Shown here one piece after another: positions 36,791 through 45,625 of a DNA stretch of 64,000 nucleotides. The stretch is taken from contig NZ_AP028878.1 of assembly GCF_036511935.1 (NCBI RefSeq), positions 1,736,001 through 1,800,000 of the forward strand, in the 5' to 3' direction. The stretch comes from Marinobacter nanhaiticus D15-8W. Its GTDB lineage: Bacteria > Pseudomonadota > Gammaproteobacteria > Pseudomonadales > Oleiphilaceae. The translations under genes and the position numbers were made by a program. The notes beneath the pieces were generated by a model, which saw nothing but the letters and a program-made list of their open reading frames with translations, did no database searches and was not told the origin of the DNA. Each line of letters starts with the position of its first letter. Position 1 is the first letter of the stretch.

Positions 36791-36906
36791 TGTAGCCGAC
36801 GCTTTAGCTTCGGAGCAGCCCGCCGGGCTGCCTGGCCGGCTCGGATTAGGGTGCGGACCCTATACACTGCGCCTGCGCCGCTTCGAAAGCTGAAGCGGCG
36901 GCTACA
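36791..36906. repeat. Palindromic repeat, copy C
   Basis: 116 bp from TGTAGCCGACGCTTTAGC to CGGCTACA, ending 17 bp before the end of the AraC-type gene. More diverged in the middle than copies A and B. Confidence 0.75.
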
Positions 36907-36922
36907 TTTGCGATTTTCGCTG

Positions 36923-37927
36923 TTACTGCTCCTGCTTCCGATAGGCCAGCGGACTCACGCCCGTCCAGTGCTTGAACGCCCGGGAGAACGCCCCGGGCTC
37001 CGTAAACCCCAACTGTGAAGAAATCTCCGCCACGCTCAGGTTCTGCCGGGTCAGCATGATCACCGCCTGATCCCGCCGCAGGTTGTCCTTGATCTTCTGG
37101 TAGGCGCTGCCTTCCACCTTGAGCTTGCGGCTCAGGGTATAGCTCGTCATGTGTAGCTGTTCTGCGGCCCAGTCCAGGTTGGGCAAGCGGCTGTCGTCGC
37201 AGGTTTCCAGCAGGCGGCGAACCTGTGTAGTGATGCTGTCGTCGTCGACGGTCCAGATCAGAAGGTGCCTGGGGGAGCCGAGGATGAATTCGTCCAGTTC
37301 CTCGGAAGAACGGACGACGGGCATGTTCAGGTAGTTCTTGCTGAAGAACAGGCTGTTTCTCTCGCGCTCGAAAAAGCAGCGGCAGGGGAAGATGAACCGG
37401 TATTCGTCGAAGTGCTGGGGCAGGGCCTGTGTGAAGGTGGCGTGGCTGAGCACGATCTTGCGGCCGATCAGCCAGCCTACCAGTCGGTGCCAGACCATCA
37501 GCAGCCATTCGACGAGGAAGTGGTCGGGATCCAGCTCAGGGCGGTGATGCGTGATGGACAATCGGGCCTCACCGCCCGAAAGGTCCAGTTCGATAGAGAT
37601 GTCCTCGTTGAACAGCCGATAGCAGCGGATACTCTGGCGCAGGACCTCTTCCAGGTTGGCGCTATGAACCGACAACGATCCCATCAGATGAAAATGGCCG
37701 ACGCGGCAACGCTGGGTGGTGCGGCCCATGAATTCGTCGTCCAACGTTTTCCAGACCAGTCGGAACAGGCGAATGAATTGTTCCAGGGGTACCCGGGCCT
37801 TGGGTTCGCGGATAAGCTCGGGGTCGATATCCCGTTGGCGTAGCAGGTCGTCGCTGTTGCCTCGCTGCTGTTCCAGTCCGTAGAGGGCGGCCCGCGCATA
37901 GTGGGAAGAGAAAGTCAGGTTTTTCAT
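36923..37927 (-). CDS. AraC-family transcriptional regulator
   Basis: 334 residues. The N-terminal part (to about 200) is an arabinose-binding-like/OruR-type sensing domain; the C-terminal 100 residues hold two helix-turn-helix motifs, with LDWAAEQLHMTSYTLSRKLK as the first and LSVAEISSQLGFTEPGAFSRAF, which ends in the family consensus, as the second. The ATG at 37927 is preferred over a TTG 21 nt upstream; neither has a strong ribosome site. The candidate operator at 37943-37970 overlaps the expected promoter, suggesting autorepression, and a matching site lies before the SDR operon. The gene converges on that operon's thiolase. A fatty-acid or acyl-CoA derivative would be a sensible inducer, but this is inference. 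Confidence 0.88.
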   Translation of the reverse strand: MKNLTFSSHYARAALYGLEQQRGNSDDLLRQRDIDPELIREPKARVPLEQFIRLFRLVWKTLDDEFMGRTTQRCRVGHFHLMGSLSVHSANLEEVLRQSIRCYRLFNEDISIELDLSGGEARLSITHHRPELDPDHFLVEWLLMVWHRLVGWLIGRKIVLSHATFTQALPQHFDEYRFIFPCRCFFERERNSLFFSKNYLNMPVVRSSEELDEFILGSPRHLLIWTVDDDSITTQVRRLLETCDDSRLPNLDWAAEQLHMTSYTLSRKLKVEGSAYQKIKDNLRRDQAVIMLTRQNLSVAEISSQLGFTEPGAFSRAFKHWTGVSPLAYRKQEQ

Positions 37928-37942
37928 GGGGGCTGCAAAACT

Positions 37943-37970
37943 TGTCAAGTTATATGCCCGGAGTTGTCAT
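37943..37970 (+). promoter_or_regulatory. Candidate AraC-type operator upstream of the regulator gene
   Basis: 28 nt ending TGCCCGGAGTTGTCAT, matching 33099-33126. It contains two direct TTGTCA repeats (37942-37947 and 37964-37969), about two helical turns apart, as is usual for AraC-type sites. It begins 16 nt upstream of the regulator's start codon. Confidence 0.55.
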
Positions 37971-38105
37971 TCTGTTGGTGGGGGCGGTTGCTTATTGTGA
38001 CGGAAGACTTCGCCGGTGTTGTGTGGCATCGATGTTACAGAACTTCGACGGGAATTTATAACGGCGGACGCTATGTCTGGCGGTGGCAATGGGAATGTGA
38101 GGTTT

Positions 38106-38139
38106 GATGCGGTTCGGCGGGCCTCACCTGCATCCTACG
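38106..38139 (-). repeat. Short REP-like sequence (GTAGGATGC family)
   Basis: On the minus strand it reads CGTAGGATGCAGGTGAGG and ends GAACCGCATC. It forms an inverted pair with 38166-38199, 26 bp away, as in BIME arrangements. Confidence 0.55.
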
Positions 38140-38165
38140 GGGGGATATACCCGACTCGAGCAACA

Positions 38166-38199
38166 CGTAGGATGCTGATGAACAACGTGAATCGCATCA
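38166..38199 (+). repeat. Short REP-like sequence (GTAGGATGC family), inverted partner
   Basis: Begins CGTAGGATGCTGATGAAC and ends GAATCGCATCA. It lies just after the ankyrin gene's stop and may help end transcription or protect the mRNA. Confidence 0.5.
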
Positions 38200-38209
38200 A
38201 TGCGACCGT

Positions 38210-38737
38210 TTAACGAGACTCCAGCAAGGCAATGGCCTCTTCTGCTCCCATGGCCTTGGCCAGGGTCATGGCGGAATTGCCGTCGGCGTCCACCGCTTCG
38301 GGATTCGCGCCGGCTTCGATCAGCCGTTCGATCATCTCCGTTTTATTGAACATCGCGGCGTACATCAGCGGTGTCTTTGCCCCTTCGGGCCGGCTATCAA
38401 CGTCGGCTCCTTTTTCCAACAGCAGGTTTACGATGTCCATTTCGCCTTTGTAGACGACACCCGCCAATGGGGTTTGTAGGCGGTCGTTGGGCAGGTTGGG
38501 GTCGGCGCCTTTCTCCAGCAGCAGACGACTGGTTTCCAGGTGGCCATTGTAGCTGGCCAGCATCAGCAGACTGTCGCCGCTGCTCGTGCGAATATCTGCC
38601 GGCACGCCGGCGTCCAGCAGAGGCGCCAGCATTTCGGTACCGCCGTTACGCGCCAGGTCGAAAATACCCTGCGCAAATGCAATGGCATCCTCATCCAGTT
38701 GGTTACTGGGTTGCTGCGGCTGATTTTTCTCGCTCAT
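38210..38737 (-). CDS. Ankyrin-repeat protein
   Basis: 175 residues. About four ankyrin repeats of 33 residues cover 45-175 (SGDSLLMLASYNGHLETSRL, LQTPLAGVVYKGEMDIVNLL, AKTPLMYAAMFNKTEMIERL, DGNSAMTLAKAMGAEEAIAL). No signal peptide with this start. The ATG at 38737 has AAGGAG 7 nt upstream; a longer frame starting at 38863 would add a hydrophobic segment but lacks a good ribosome site. Ankyrin repeats mediate protein binding; in many proteobacteria such small proteins sit next to catalases, but here none is adjacent and the partner is unknown. Confidence 0.8.
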   Translation of the reverse strand: MSEKNQPQQPSNQLDEDAIAFAQGIFDLARNGGTEMLAPLLDAGVPADIRTSSGDSLLMLASYNGHLETSRLLLEKGADPNLPNDRLQTPLAGVVYKGEMDIVNLLLEKGADVDSRPEGAKTPLMYAAMFNKTEMIERLIEAGANPEAVDADGNSAMTLAKAMGAEEAIALLESR

Positions 38738-38895
38738 CGGTGACTCCTTGTACCGGCGATCGTCGTTGTGGTTCGAGACTACATCAGTTGGGGTTGCGAC
38801 GCCGACTATCAAGGCAATAGCCATCAAGGACGGGAATGAGCGGATCGATGGCAACGACCCCAAAAGACCGGGGCCGTTGCAAACCCGTTACGTCC

Positions 38896-41019
38896 TTAGC
38901 CGTCCCAGCCCGGATCGGCCTTGAAGCGCTTGCCGTAGCGGTCGGCGAGGGTGCCAAGCCGTTCGCGGATCACGTCGAAGCCGCGGTCGTGGGCGTACTT
39001 CATCGGCCCGCCGCGGAATGGCGCGAAACCGGTACCGAAGATCATGGCGCCATCGGCGGTTTCCTCATCGGCCACCACGCCTTCGCGGATGCAGGCCATG
39101 CAGGCGTTGAGCATGGGCAGGAGCAGGCGGTCGAGGGCATCCTCGGGCGGCGACGATGCTTTCTCCTTCTTGTCCGGCTTACCGTCTTTCCACTTGTACA
39201 GCCCTTCACCGGATTTCTTGCCGAGCTTGCCTTCTTCCACCAGCATCTTGAGCCATTCCGGCGAGTCCGGCATATCGGTGTCCAGCCGCTCGCGCAGCAT
39301 GTCCGAAACGCTCAGGCAGATATCCAGGCCAACCTGGTCGGCAAGCTCGATAGGGCCCATAGGCATGCCGAAGTCCTCCGCGACCTTATCGATCGCTTCT
39401 GCCTGGACACCTTCGTCCAGCATCACCATGGCTTCGACCAGATAGGGTGTCAGCGCGCGATTGACCAGGAAGCCGGGGGCAGTCTCCACCGGCGCCGGCA
39501 AGCGATCGATCTGGCCGACGAAGGCCCGGGCGCGGTCATAGGTCTTGTCGGCGATGGCGTTGTGTCTGACCACTTCCACCAGGGGCATGCTGGCCACCGG
39601 GTTGAAGAAGTGCAGGCCCACCAATCGCTCAGGCTGTTTGAGCCCTTCTTGCAGACTCTCCAGTGGAATGCTCGAGGTATTGGTCGCGAGAATAGCGCCT
39701 TCCTTGAGCTTGGGTTCGGCTTCGGCGTAGACCTTGTGCTTGATATCGACTTTCTCGGGCACAGCCTCGATCACCAAATCGGCCCGGCTGACGCCTTCGT
39801 TCTCGAAGTCGGGGATCATGTTATCGAGAATGTTGCGGGTTTCCGCTTTGGACCGGTGCTTTTTCTCGCACAGTGTGGCGAGTTTCTTGACCGCGTTGGC
39901 GATCTTGTCCGGCTCCATGTCGAACAGGCTCACCCGCAGCCCCTGGAAGGCACACCAACCGGCGATGTCGCCACCCATTTCTCCAGCGCCGACGACATGG
40001 ACATGGCGTACAGGTTCTGCGTCGGCCCGGGTCAGGCCTTTCATCTTCTCTCGCAGGAAGAATACGCGTACCAGGTTGCGCGAAGCGTCTGTAGTCAGCA
40101 GGTGCGCGAAAGACTCGATCTCCTTCGTGCGCATGGCCTTTTCCTGGCCGCCATGGTGCTCCCAGAGTTCGATCAGCGCTTGGGGCGCCGGGTAATGCTT
40201 GGGCGGCGCCTTACTGAAGGTCTTGGAGCGCATCTGCCGCACCTCGAACTGACGTGCCGGGCGGGTGGTCAGCAGGCGCTCGCGGAAGCCATTGCCGTTG
40301 TGCTTGAGCTCGCCTTCGGCCGCCATACGTACGGCTGCCTCCACGTGGCGTTCCTGGATCACGTCATCCACCAGGCCGAGCTTCTTGGCCTTGCTGTCAT
40401 GACAGTTCTTTCCCGTCAGCATCAGGGTCATGGCTTCGATGGGATCGATCAGGCGCGTAAGCCGGTCCGTACCGCCCAGCCCAGGATGCAGCCCGAGTTG
40501 AACTTCGGGAAATCCGAGTTTGGCACCGGCTATGGCGAGTCGATGATCGCAGCACAAGGCCAGCTCCAGGCCTCCACCCAGGCAGGCGCCGTGGATAATG
40601 GCGACCTTGGTGAACGGCAACGCCTCGAAGCGATTGACGACGTCGTGGGCTCGGGTGAGTTTCTCAACCACTTCGGCTTCGGAGCCAAGTTCCTTGAACT
40701 CCGTAATGTCGGCGCCGGCACAAAAGCCGGATGCTTTGATCGATCGCAGGGCCAGTGCCCTGGGCTTGTCCTTTTCGAGTTCGCTGACTACAGAATCCAG
40801 CTCTTCAAGCACCTCGGCAGAAAGCACGTTGGCGTTGGCGTCCTGTTTATCCAGCAACAGCCAGGCGATGTCGTTGGCGTCGCGGCTCAGGTGCCAATGC
40901 TTCCAGTGGCCAGCGGCGCCGGGCTGCTCCTTACTGGAAAGGGAGTGGCGCTCGTCGGTATCGAAGGGGCCAAGCGCCATTTCGCGGGTACTGAGGGTCT
41001 TGAGTATGTGACCTGTCAT
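38896..41019 (-). CDS. fadJ: FadJ/FadB-like enoyl-CoA hydratase/3-hydroxyacyl-CoA dehydrogenase
   Basis: 707-residue bifunctional beta-oxidation enzyme. The N-terminal crotonase domain has the oxyanion hole SGFCAGADI and the two catalytic Glu in GACLGGGLELAL and GFPEVQLGLHPG. The NAD domain begins VHVVGAGEMGGDIAGW, and the dehydrogenase His-Glu is in GLHFFNPVASMPLVEVV; two 3HCDH C-terminal domains follow. GAGEMGGDI replaces the usual GAGxMGxGI, a small variant. AAGGAGG lies 8 nt before the ATG. It starts 21 bp after the FadI-like thiolase, and the pair matches the FadI-FadJ arrangement. Confidence 0.88.
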   Translation of the reverse strand: MTGHILKTLSTREMALGPFDTDERHSLSSKEQPGAAGHWKHWHLSRDANDIAWLLLDKQDANANVLSAEVLEELDSVVSELEKDKPRALALRSIKASGFCAGADITEFKELGSEAEVVEKLTRAHDVVNRFEALPFTKVAIIHGACLGGGLELALCCDHRLAIAGAKLGFPEVQLGLHPGLGGTDRLTRLIDPIEAMTLMLTGKNCHDSKAKKLGLVDDVIQERHVEAAVRMAAEGELKHNGNGFRERLLTTRPARQFEVRQMRSKTFSKAPPKHYPAPQALIELWEHHGGQEKAMRTKEIESFAHLLTTDASRNLVRVFFLREKMKGLTRADAEPVRHVHVVGAGEMGGDIAGWCAFQGLRVSLFDMEPDKIANAVKKLATLCEKKHRSKAETRNILDNMIPDFENEGVSRADLVIEAVPEKVDIKHKVYAEAEPKLKEGAILATNTSSIPLESLQEGLKQPERLVGLHFFNPVASMPLVEVVRHNAIADKTYDRARAFVGQIDRLPAPVETAPGFLVNRALTPYLVEAMVMLDEGVQAEAIDKVAEDFGMPMGPIELADQVGLDICLSVSDMLRERLDTDMPDSPEWLKMLVEEGKLGKKSGEGLYKWKDGKPDKKEKASSPPEDALDRLLLPMLNACMACIREGVVADEETADGAMIFGTGFAPFRGGPMKYAHDRGFDVIRERLGTLADRYGKRFKADPGWDG

Positions 41020-41040
41020 GGTGTTGTCCTCCTTGATCGC

Positions 41041-42390
41041 CTAGACGGTTTCGATCAGCATGGCACCGGATTGACCACCGCCTATGCACTCAGTGGCGAT
41101 GCCGCGCTTGAGCGACTTGCGTCTCAGGGCATTGACCAGATGCAGCACGATGCGATTGCCACTGGTGCCCACTGGATGGCCGATCGCCACGGCGCCACCG
41201 TCCACATTCAGACGCTCGGGGTCGAGCTTGCCCATGGGCTCGTCCAGGTTCAGGGCAACGCGGCAGAATTCCGGATCTTCCCAGGCAGCCGTGCAGGCCA
41301 GAACCTGCGCCGCGAAGGCTTCATTGATCTCCCACAGGTCGATGTCGTTGAGGCCCGACTTCAGCCGCTTGAGAATGGCCGTTGAAGCGAGAGTCGGGCC
41401 GAGCCCCATAATCTTCGGGTCCAGCGCTGACCACTCGCTGTCCTTGATCTCTGCGATGGGTTCCAGGCCATGCTTTTTGACGGCTTCTTCCGAGGCCAGG
41501 ATGACCCAGGACGCGCCATCGGTCACCTGGGAGCTATTGCCGGGAGTGACCTGGCCGTACGGGGGTTCGAATGCGGCCTTGAGCTTGGCCAGCGCTTCGA
41601 CCGTGGTATCGGCGCGTACGCCGTCATCATGTTTGTAGAGCGTGCCATCCGGCGCGATGGACGGAATGACTTCATTGTCGAGCCAGCCTTCCTCCTGTGC
41701 CTTGGCCAAGCGCTGATGACTGCTCACCGCGTATTCATCGGCTTGCTGGCGGGTGATGTTGAATTGCTGCGCCAGTACTTCGGCGGTCTGGCCCATGCTC
41801 AAGCCGACGATAGGGTCGGTCAGGCCCTTGACCAGACTGATTTCCGGCTTGAACTGTCCAGGGCTGAACTGGGCAAGCTGCCGCGCATAGTCCTGCGGTG
41901 ACGAGGCGCTATTCAATCCGGCGAGCCACCGTGCAGCATCTTCGGTCAGCATCATCGGTGCCTTGCTCAGGGCTTCGGCGCCGCCAGCCAGGATCAGGTC
42001 GCTATCGCCATCGCGAATGTACTTGTAGGCCGTATCGATGGACTGCATGCCCGACCCGCAGTTGATCTGGACGGTAATGGCGGTCATGGCTTCGCCCATA
42101 CCCAGGCGCAGCGCGGCAATGCGCGCCGGATTCATCTCTTCGGGTAGCACGTTGACGCAGCCAAGGATGACCTGATCGAACGCATCCGCCGGCATGGGCT
42201 GACGCAGCAGCAAAGGCCGACCGCATTGGACGGCCAGGTCAACCGGCGTGAACGGACCGGGTTGCCCGCGGGCTTTAATAAAAGGCGTCCGGGCGCCGTC
42301 GACGATATAAACCGGCCGGTGTTTGCTGTTCGAACTTTGGGGGGTGTCTGGGGCGGGACTGCTTGAGGGTGTAGAAGCGCTCCGTGTCAT
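41041..42390 (-). CDS. fadI: FadI-like acetyl-CoA C-acyltransferase (thiolase)
   Basis: 449 residues, longer than biosynthetic thiolases. The N-terminal tail is Ser/Pro-rich (to about residue 24). The nucleophilic Cys is in QINCGSGMQSID, WEINEAFAAQVL and VAIGHPVGTSGNRI follow, and the last catalytic Cys is in TECIGGGQSGAML. Its size and pairing with the bifunctional FadJ-like enzyme make it the degradative thiolase of the multienzyme complex. AAGGAGG lies 6 nt before the ATG. First gene of the operon. Confidence 0.88.
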   Translation of the reverse strand: MTRSASTPSSSPAPDTPQSSNSKHRPVYIVDGARTPFIKARGQPGPFTPVDLAVQCGRPLLLRQPMPADAFDQVILGCVNVLPEEMNPARIAALRLGMGEAMTAITVQINCGSGMQSIDTAYKYIRDGDSDLILAGGAEALSKAPMMLTEDAARWLAGLNSASSPQDYARQLAQFSPGQFKPEISLVKGLTDPIVGLSMGQTAEVLAQQFNITRQQADEYAVSSHQRLAKAQEEGWLDNEVIPSIAPDGTLYKHDDGVRADTTVEALAKLKAAFEPPYGQVTPGNSSQVTDGASWVILASEEAVKKHGLEPIAEIKDSEWSALDPKIMGLGPTLASTAILKRLKSGLNDIDLWEINEAFAAQVLACTAAWEDPEFCRVALNLDEPMGKLDPERLNVDGGAVAIGHPVGTSGNRIVLHLVNALRRKSLKRGIATECIGGGQSGAMLIETV

Positions 42391-42818
42391 GTGTTCCTCC
42401 TTTAACTGATCGACGTGTTCTGCGAACGAAGTCTGCGAACCTGATCAGGAAAGAACTGCCGTTGTGAGCTTTCCCGTTGGGTAGCTGTATCTGCTAATTG
42501 ATCTGACCTCTATATCGTTGGGCTTCAAGGCCACACATCATTCCGAATTGCCTCGAGCCCAGGTTCTTTTTCAACGACTGATATGAGACTACCGCCGTTG
42601 TGCGGAGCAGGCCAATTAACTGGATTAGCAGAGGCGCGCTTTTGGGGTGACGGTAATTTAATGTCCTTCATGGCGTGCCTAAGCCCCTGAAATGTCGTTG
42701 CCTCCATCGCCACAATCGTGTCCGAGCTTAATCCAGGTTTTTGTCAGTCGTCGACGCCCTGTATCAAGCTAAGGTCAACAGGTGGTACTGCAAGGATCAG
42801 AATCGGAGAGGCTCCAGG
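42391..42818. other. Divergent intergenic region fadI / ligD
   Basis: 428 bp between divergent operons. A 62-codon minus-strand frame at 42525-42713 has no convincing ribosome site or family and is not called. The region should contain both promoters, but none is clear to me. Confidence 0.45.
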
Positions 42819-45377
42819 ATGGCCGAGACCCTCAAGACCTATCGGGATAAGCGTAATTTTCAACGGACCCCCGAGCCCCGGGGCAACGAGCTATCCCTAC
42901 GCCAGGGTCAGGCCCGGTACGTCATGCATAAGCATGCCGCGAGCCACGACCATTTCGATCTGCGTCTTGAGCAAGACGGGGTGCTGCGTAGCTGGGCCTT
43001 ACCGAAAGGGCCCAGCCTTGTCCCCGGAGAGAGACGGCTGGCGGTGGAAGTCGAAGACCACCCCCTTGAGTATGGCGATTTCGAGGGGGTTATACCCCGT
43101 AAGGAATACGGCGGCGGCACGGTGATGCTCTGGGATACCGGCGCCTGGATACGGCACGGAAAGACCGGCGATGACCGGATCGACATCGAACTGCGCGGAA
43201 CCAAGCTCGAAGGCCGCTGGTCCCTGGTCCGGACGAAGGGTGGCTCGAAGGATGGTAAGACGCGCGAAGATCACCGGCAGTGGCTGATGATCAAACGCCG
43301 GGATCGCACCCACCGCCGCTTGGAGCCTGACGACCTGAGTGTGGTATCCGGCCGTACGATGGATGAGATCGCCAGGGACCGAAATCGGGTCTGGTCGAGC
43401 GCCGAGACAGCGTCACCGTTAGATGCAGCGGATCTGCCCAAGGCTCGGAAAACCGCTACCTTACCAAACGTGCGTCCGCAGCTGGCGGTACTCAAGTCGG
43501 AGCCGCCGAGCGGTGAAGCCTGGCTGCACGAAATCAAGTTCGATGGTTATCGCCTGCTTGCGTACCTTGAGCAGGGTGAAGTCAGGCTGATGACCCGTAA
43601 TGGCCACGACTGGACCCACCGCTTCCCCTCGCTGGTCACAGCCCTGCAGCGGTTGCCTGCGAAATCGGCTCTGGTAGACGGTGAGATCGTGGTATTCGAA
43701 AACGATGGCTCCACCAGTTTCCGCAAGTTGCAGGCGCGCGTCGGTGGCCGTGGCGATACGGTTAACGAGGCCGGCTTGGTGTATCAGGTGTTCGATCTGT
43801 TGCACTTGGATGGCTACGATTTGGTCCGTACACCGCTAACGGACAGGAAGGAAGCGCTCAAGACGGTGCTTGATGCGCGGCCCGATGCGACAAACGAGCC
43901 TGTGCGTTATTCCGACCATATTCGGGGATACGGGCCGGCCTTTCTGGGCGAAGTCAGTGAAATGGGGCTGGAAGGCGTGATTTCAAAGCGTGCTGACGGT
44001 CCGTATCGTTCCGGCCGTGATGCCAGCTGGATCAAGACCAAGTGTATCCAGCAGGATGAGTTCGTGGTTGGTGGGTACATGCCGCCTTCGGGAAGCCGCA
44101 GCGGATTTGGCTCATTGTTACTGGGGGCCCATGGTGAACGTGGGCTTGAGTACCAGGGGCGCGTCGGTGCCGGTTTCTCTTCAAGACAGCTGCGTTGGTT
44201 CGAAAAACAATTTCAGCGGACACACGCCGACGATAGCCCATTTGTGGATGCCGTACCGGATAGCAAGGGGGCCCGCTGGGTTCAGCCCGAGTTGGTAGTA
44301 GACGTTGCCTTTGCCCAGCGTTCGCCCCGGGGGGTATTGCGCCAGCCTGTATTTCGGGGACTCAGGGAAGACAAGACTGCTGACGAAGTCAGGGTCGATG
44401 ACGAGCGTGAGACCGGCGCCGATACCGAACAGCAGCAGGCTCCGCGCCCACCTGATAAGCGGACGGCCCGCAGTAAAGATCCTCGAGTTGCCGGTGTACG
44501 AATAACGCATCCCGACCGGTTACTGTTTCCCGAGAACGGCCTGACCAAGCTGGATCTCGCCCGATACTACGCGTCAGTTGCGGACTGGCTCCTCCCTCAC
44601 TCAGCCCATCGGCCTTTGGCTATGGTGCGTTGTCCTGAAGGTAGGGCGGGGGAATGCTTCTTCCAGAAGAGTCCGGGGCGCACGCTGTCGGGTCGGCTGG
44701 AGCAGGTCAGCATTTCCGGTAACTCGGGCGCAGACAAGAATTTGGTGTACCTGGATTCAGCACAGGACCTGGTCTACCTCGCCCAGTTCGGTGTGATCGA
44801 GTTGCACCCCTGGGGCAGCCGCGTCGAGAACGTGGAAAGGCCGGATACACTCACTTTCGATTTCGACCCTGATCCTTCGCTTGAGTGGCGGGTGATTGTG
44901 TCCGTTGCCCGTCGACTGAACGAGATTCTGGACAACGCGGGTCTGACCGGATTCCCGCGTATTACCGGCGGCAAGGGCCTCCATATCGTCGTGCCGGTTG
45001 AGCCGGAGGCGGACTGGGACACTATCAAACAATTTGCCCGTTTTGTTTCAAGAATCCTGGTACAGGAACAGCCCAAACTGATGACGACCAATATGTCCAA
45101 GAGCCGTCGAAAGGGCCGGATTTTCCTCGATTACCTGCGCAACGGGCGGGGTGCAACCAGCATTGCCTCATATTCAGTGCGGGCACGGGACGGCGCACCG
45201 GTCGCTACCCCCTTGCGCTGGGATGAGGTGGCGCGAGTAGGGCGGGGTAACCGCTATACCGTGGCCAATTTGCCCCGGCGCCTGAGCTCCCTGGACCGGG
45301 ACCCCTGGGCCGACTTCGAGGTCGCCCGCCGCAGGATCACTGTCGAAACCCTGGAAAAACTGGAGGCAGGCACGTGA
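42819..45377 (+). CDS. ligD: LigD: multidomain NHEJ DNA ligase
   Basis: 852 residues in the PE-LIG-POL order of Pseudomonas LigD. The 3'-phosphoesterase domain (about 15-165) has HDHFDLRLE, the SWALPKGPS motif and GVIPRKEYGGGTV. The ligase domain (about 215-520) has the AMP-accepting Lys in EIKFDGYRLL, VDGEIVVF and GLEGVISKR. The polymerase domain (about 570-850) has the metal-binding Asp-x-Asp in LTFDFDPDPS and the third Asp in RIFLDYLRNGRG. The ATG at 42819 (GGAGAG 8 nt upstream) is preferred to one at 42741. The stop overlaps the zinc-finger gene by 4 bp (GTGA). It repairs double-strand breaks together with Ku from the same operon. Confidence 0.94.
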   Translation: MAETLKTYRDKRNFQRTPEPRGNELSLRQGQARYVMHKHAASHDHFDLRLEQDGVLRSWALPKGPSLVPGERRLAVEVEDHPLEYGDFEGVIPRKEYGGGTVMLWDTGAWIRHGKTGDDRIDIELRGTKLEGRWSLVRTKGGSKDGKTREDHRQWLMIKRRDRTHRRLEPDDLSVVSGRTMDEIARDRNRVWSSAETASPLDAADLPKARKTATLPNVRPQLAVLKSEPPSGEAWLHEIKFDGYRLLAYLEQGEVRLMTRNGHDWTHRFPSLVTALQRLPAKSALVDGEIVVFENDGSTSFRKLQARVGGRGDTVNEAGLVYQVFDLLHLDGYDLVRTPLTDRKEALKTVLDARPDATNEPVRYSDHIRGYGPAFLGEVSEMGLEGVISKRADGPYRSGRDASWIKTKCIQQDEFVVGGYMPPSGSRSGFGSLLLGAHGERGLEYQGRVGAGFSSRQLRWFEKQFQRTHADDSPFVDAVPDSKGARWVQPELVVDVAFAQRSPRGVLRQPVFRGLREDKTADEVRVDDERETGADTEQQQAPRPPDKRTARSKDPRVAGVRITHPDRLLFPENGLTKLDLARYYASVADWLLPHSAHRPLAMVRCPEGRAGECFFQKSPGRTLSGRLEQVSISGNSGADKNLVYLDSAQDLVYLAQFGVIELHPWGSRVENVERPDTLTFDFDPDPSLEWRVIVSVARRLNEILDNAGLTGFPRITGGKGLHIVVPVEPEADWDTIKQFARFVSRILVQEQPKLMTTNMSKSRRKGRIFLDYLRNGRGATSIASYSVRARDGAPVATPLRWDEVARVGRGNRYTVANLPRRLSSLDRDPWADFEVARRRITVETLEKLEAGT

Positions 45378-45625
45378 CAGATAACGCCGATCAACGCCCG
45401 CCCGACGACCACTGGTGGCTCTCGCCTGGCGGCGAGTACTGCCCGTTCTGCTCGGGCTCCTGGCATGCCGAGGCGCTGGCCTACTGTATGGCCTGTGATC
45501 GTCCGGTCTGCCACATCTGCGTGGCGGAGACGGTGGAGTCCGATGATCTGCTTTGTCCGGAATGTGCAGCGGAGCAGGGGAGCGACCCGGATGGAAGCGA
45601 AGCAGGCAAGGCAGAGGGCCGCTGA
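45374..45625 (+). CDS. Small four-CxxC zinc-finger protein in the NHEJ operon
   Basis: 83 residues. Four CxxC pairs: Cys23/26, Cys38/41, Cys46/49 and Cys61/64, enough to bind two zinc ions, arranged like a B-box or treble-clef pair (YCPFCSGSW, YCMACDRPVCHICV, LLCPECAAE). Three Trp lie in the N-terminal half (WWLSPGG, GSWHAE). The start is GTG overlapping the ligD stop (GTGA), and the stop overlaps the ku1 ATG (TGATG), so its translation is locked between LigD and Ku. I do not recognise the family. A DNA- or protein-binding accessory of end joining is a plausible inference. Confidence 0.8.
   Translation: MTDNADQRPPDDHWWLSPGGEYCPFCSGSWHAEALAYCMACDRPVCHICVAETVESDDLLCPECAAEQGSDPDGSEAGKAEGR

Noticed and set aside
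38738..38863. Signal peptide for the ankyrin protein
   Set aside because: The longer frame has a hydrophobic stretch but no good ribosome site, while AAGGAG precedes the ATG at 38737. Not fully excluded.
38836..41385. 849-codon plus-strand frame over the fadJ gene
   Set aside because: A long antisense frame caused by high GC and codon bias; the minus strand has full FadJ motifs.
42525..42713. 62-codon minus-strand frame between fadI and ligD
   Set aside because: No convincing ribosome site, no recognised family and a composition like non-coding DNA.
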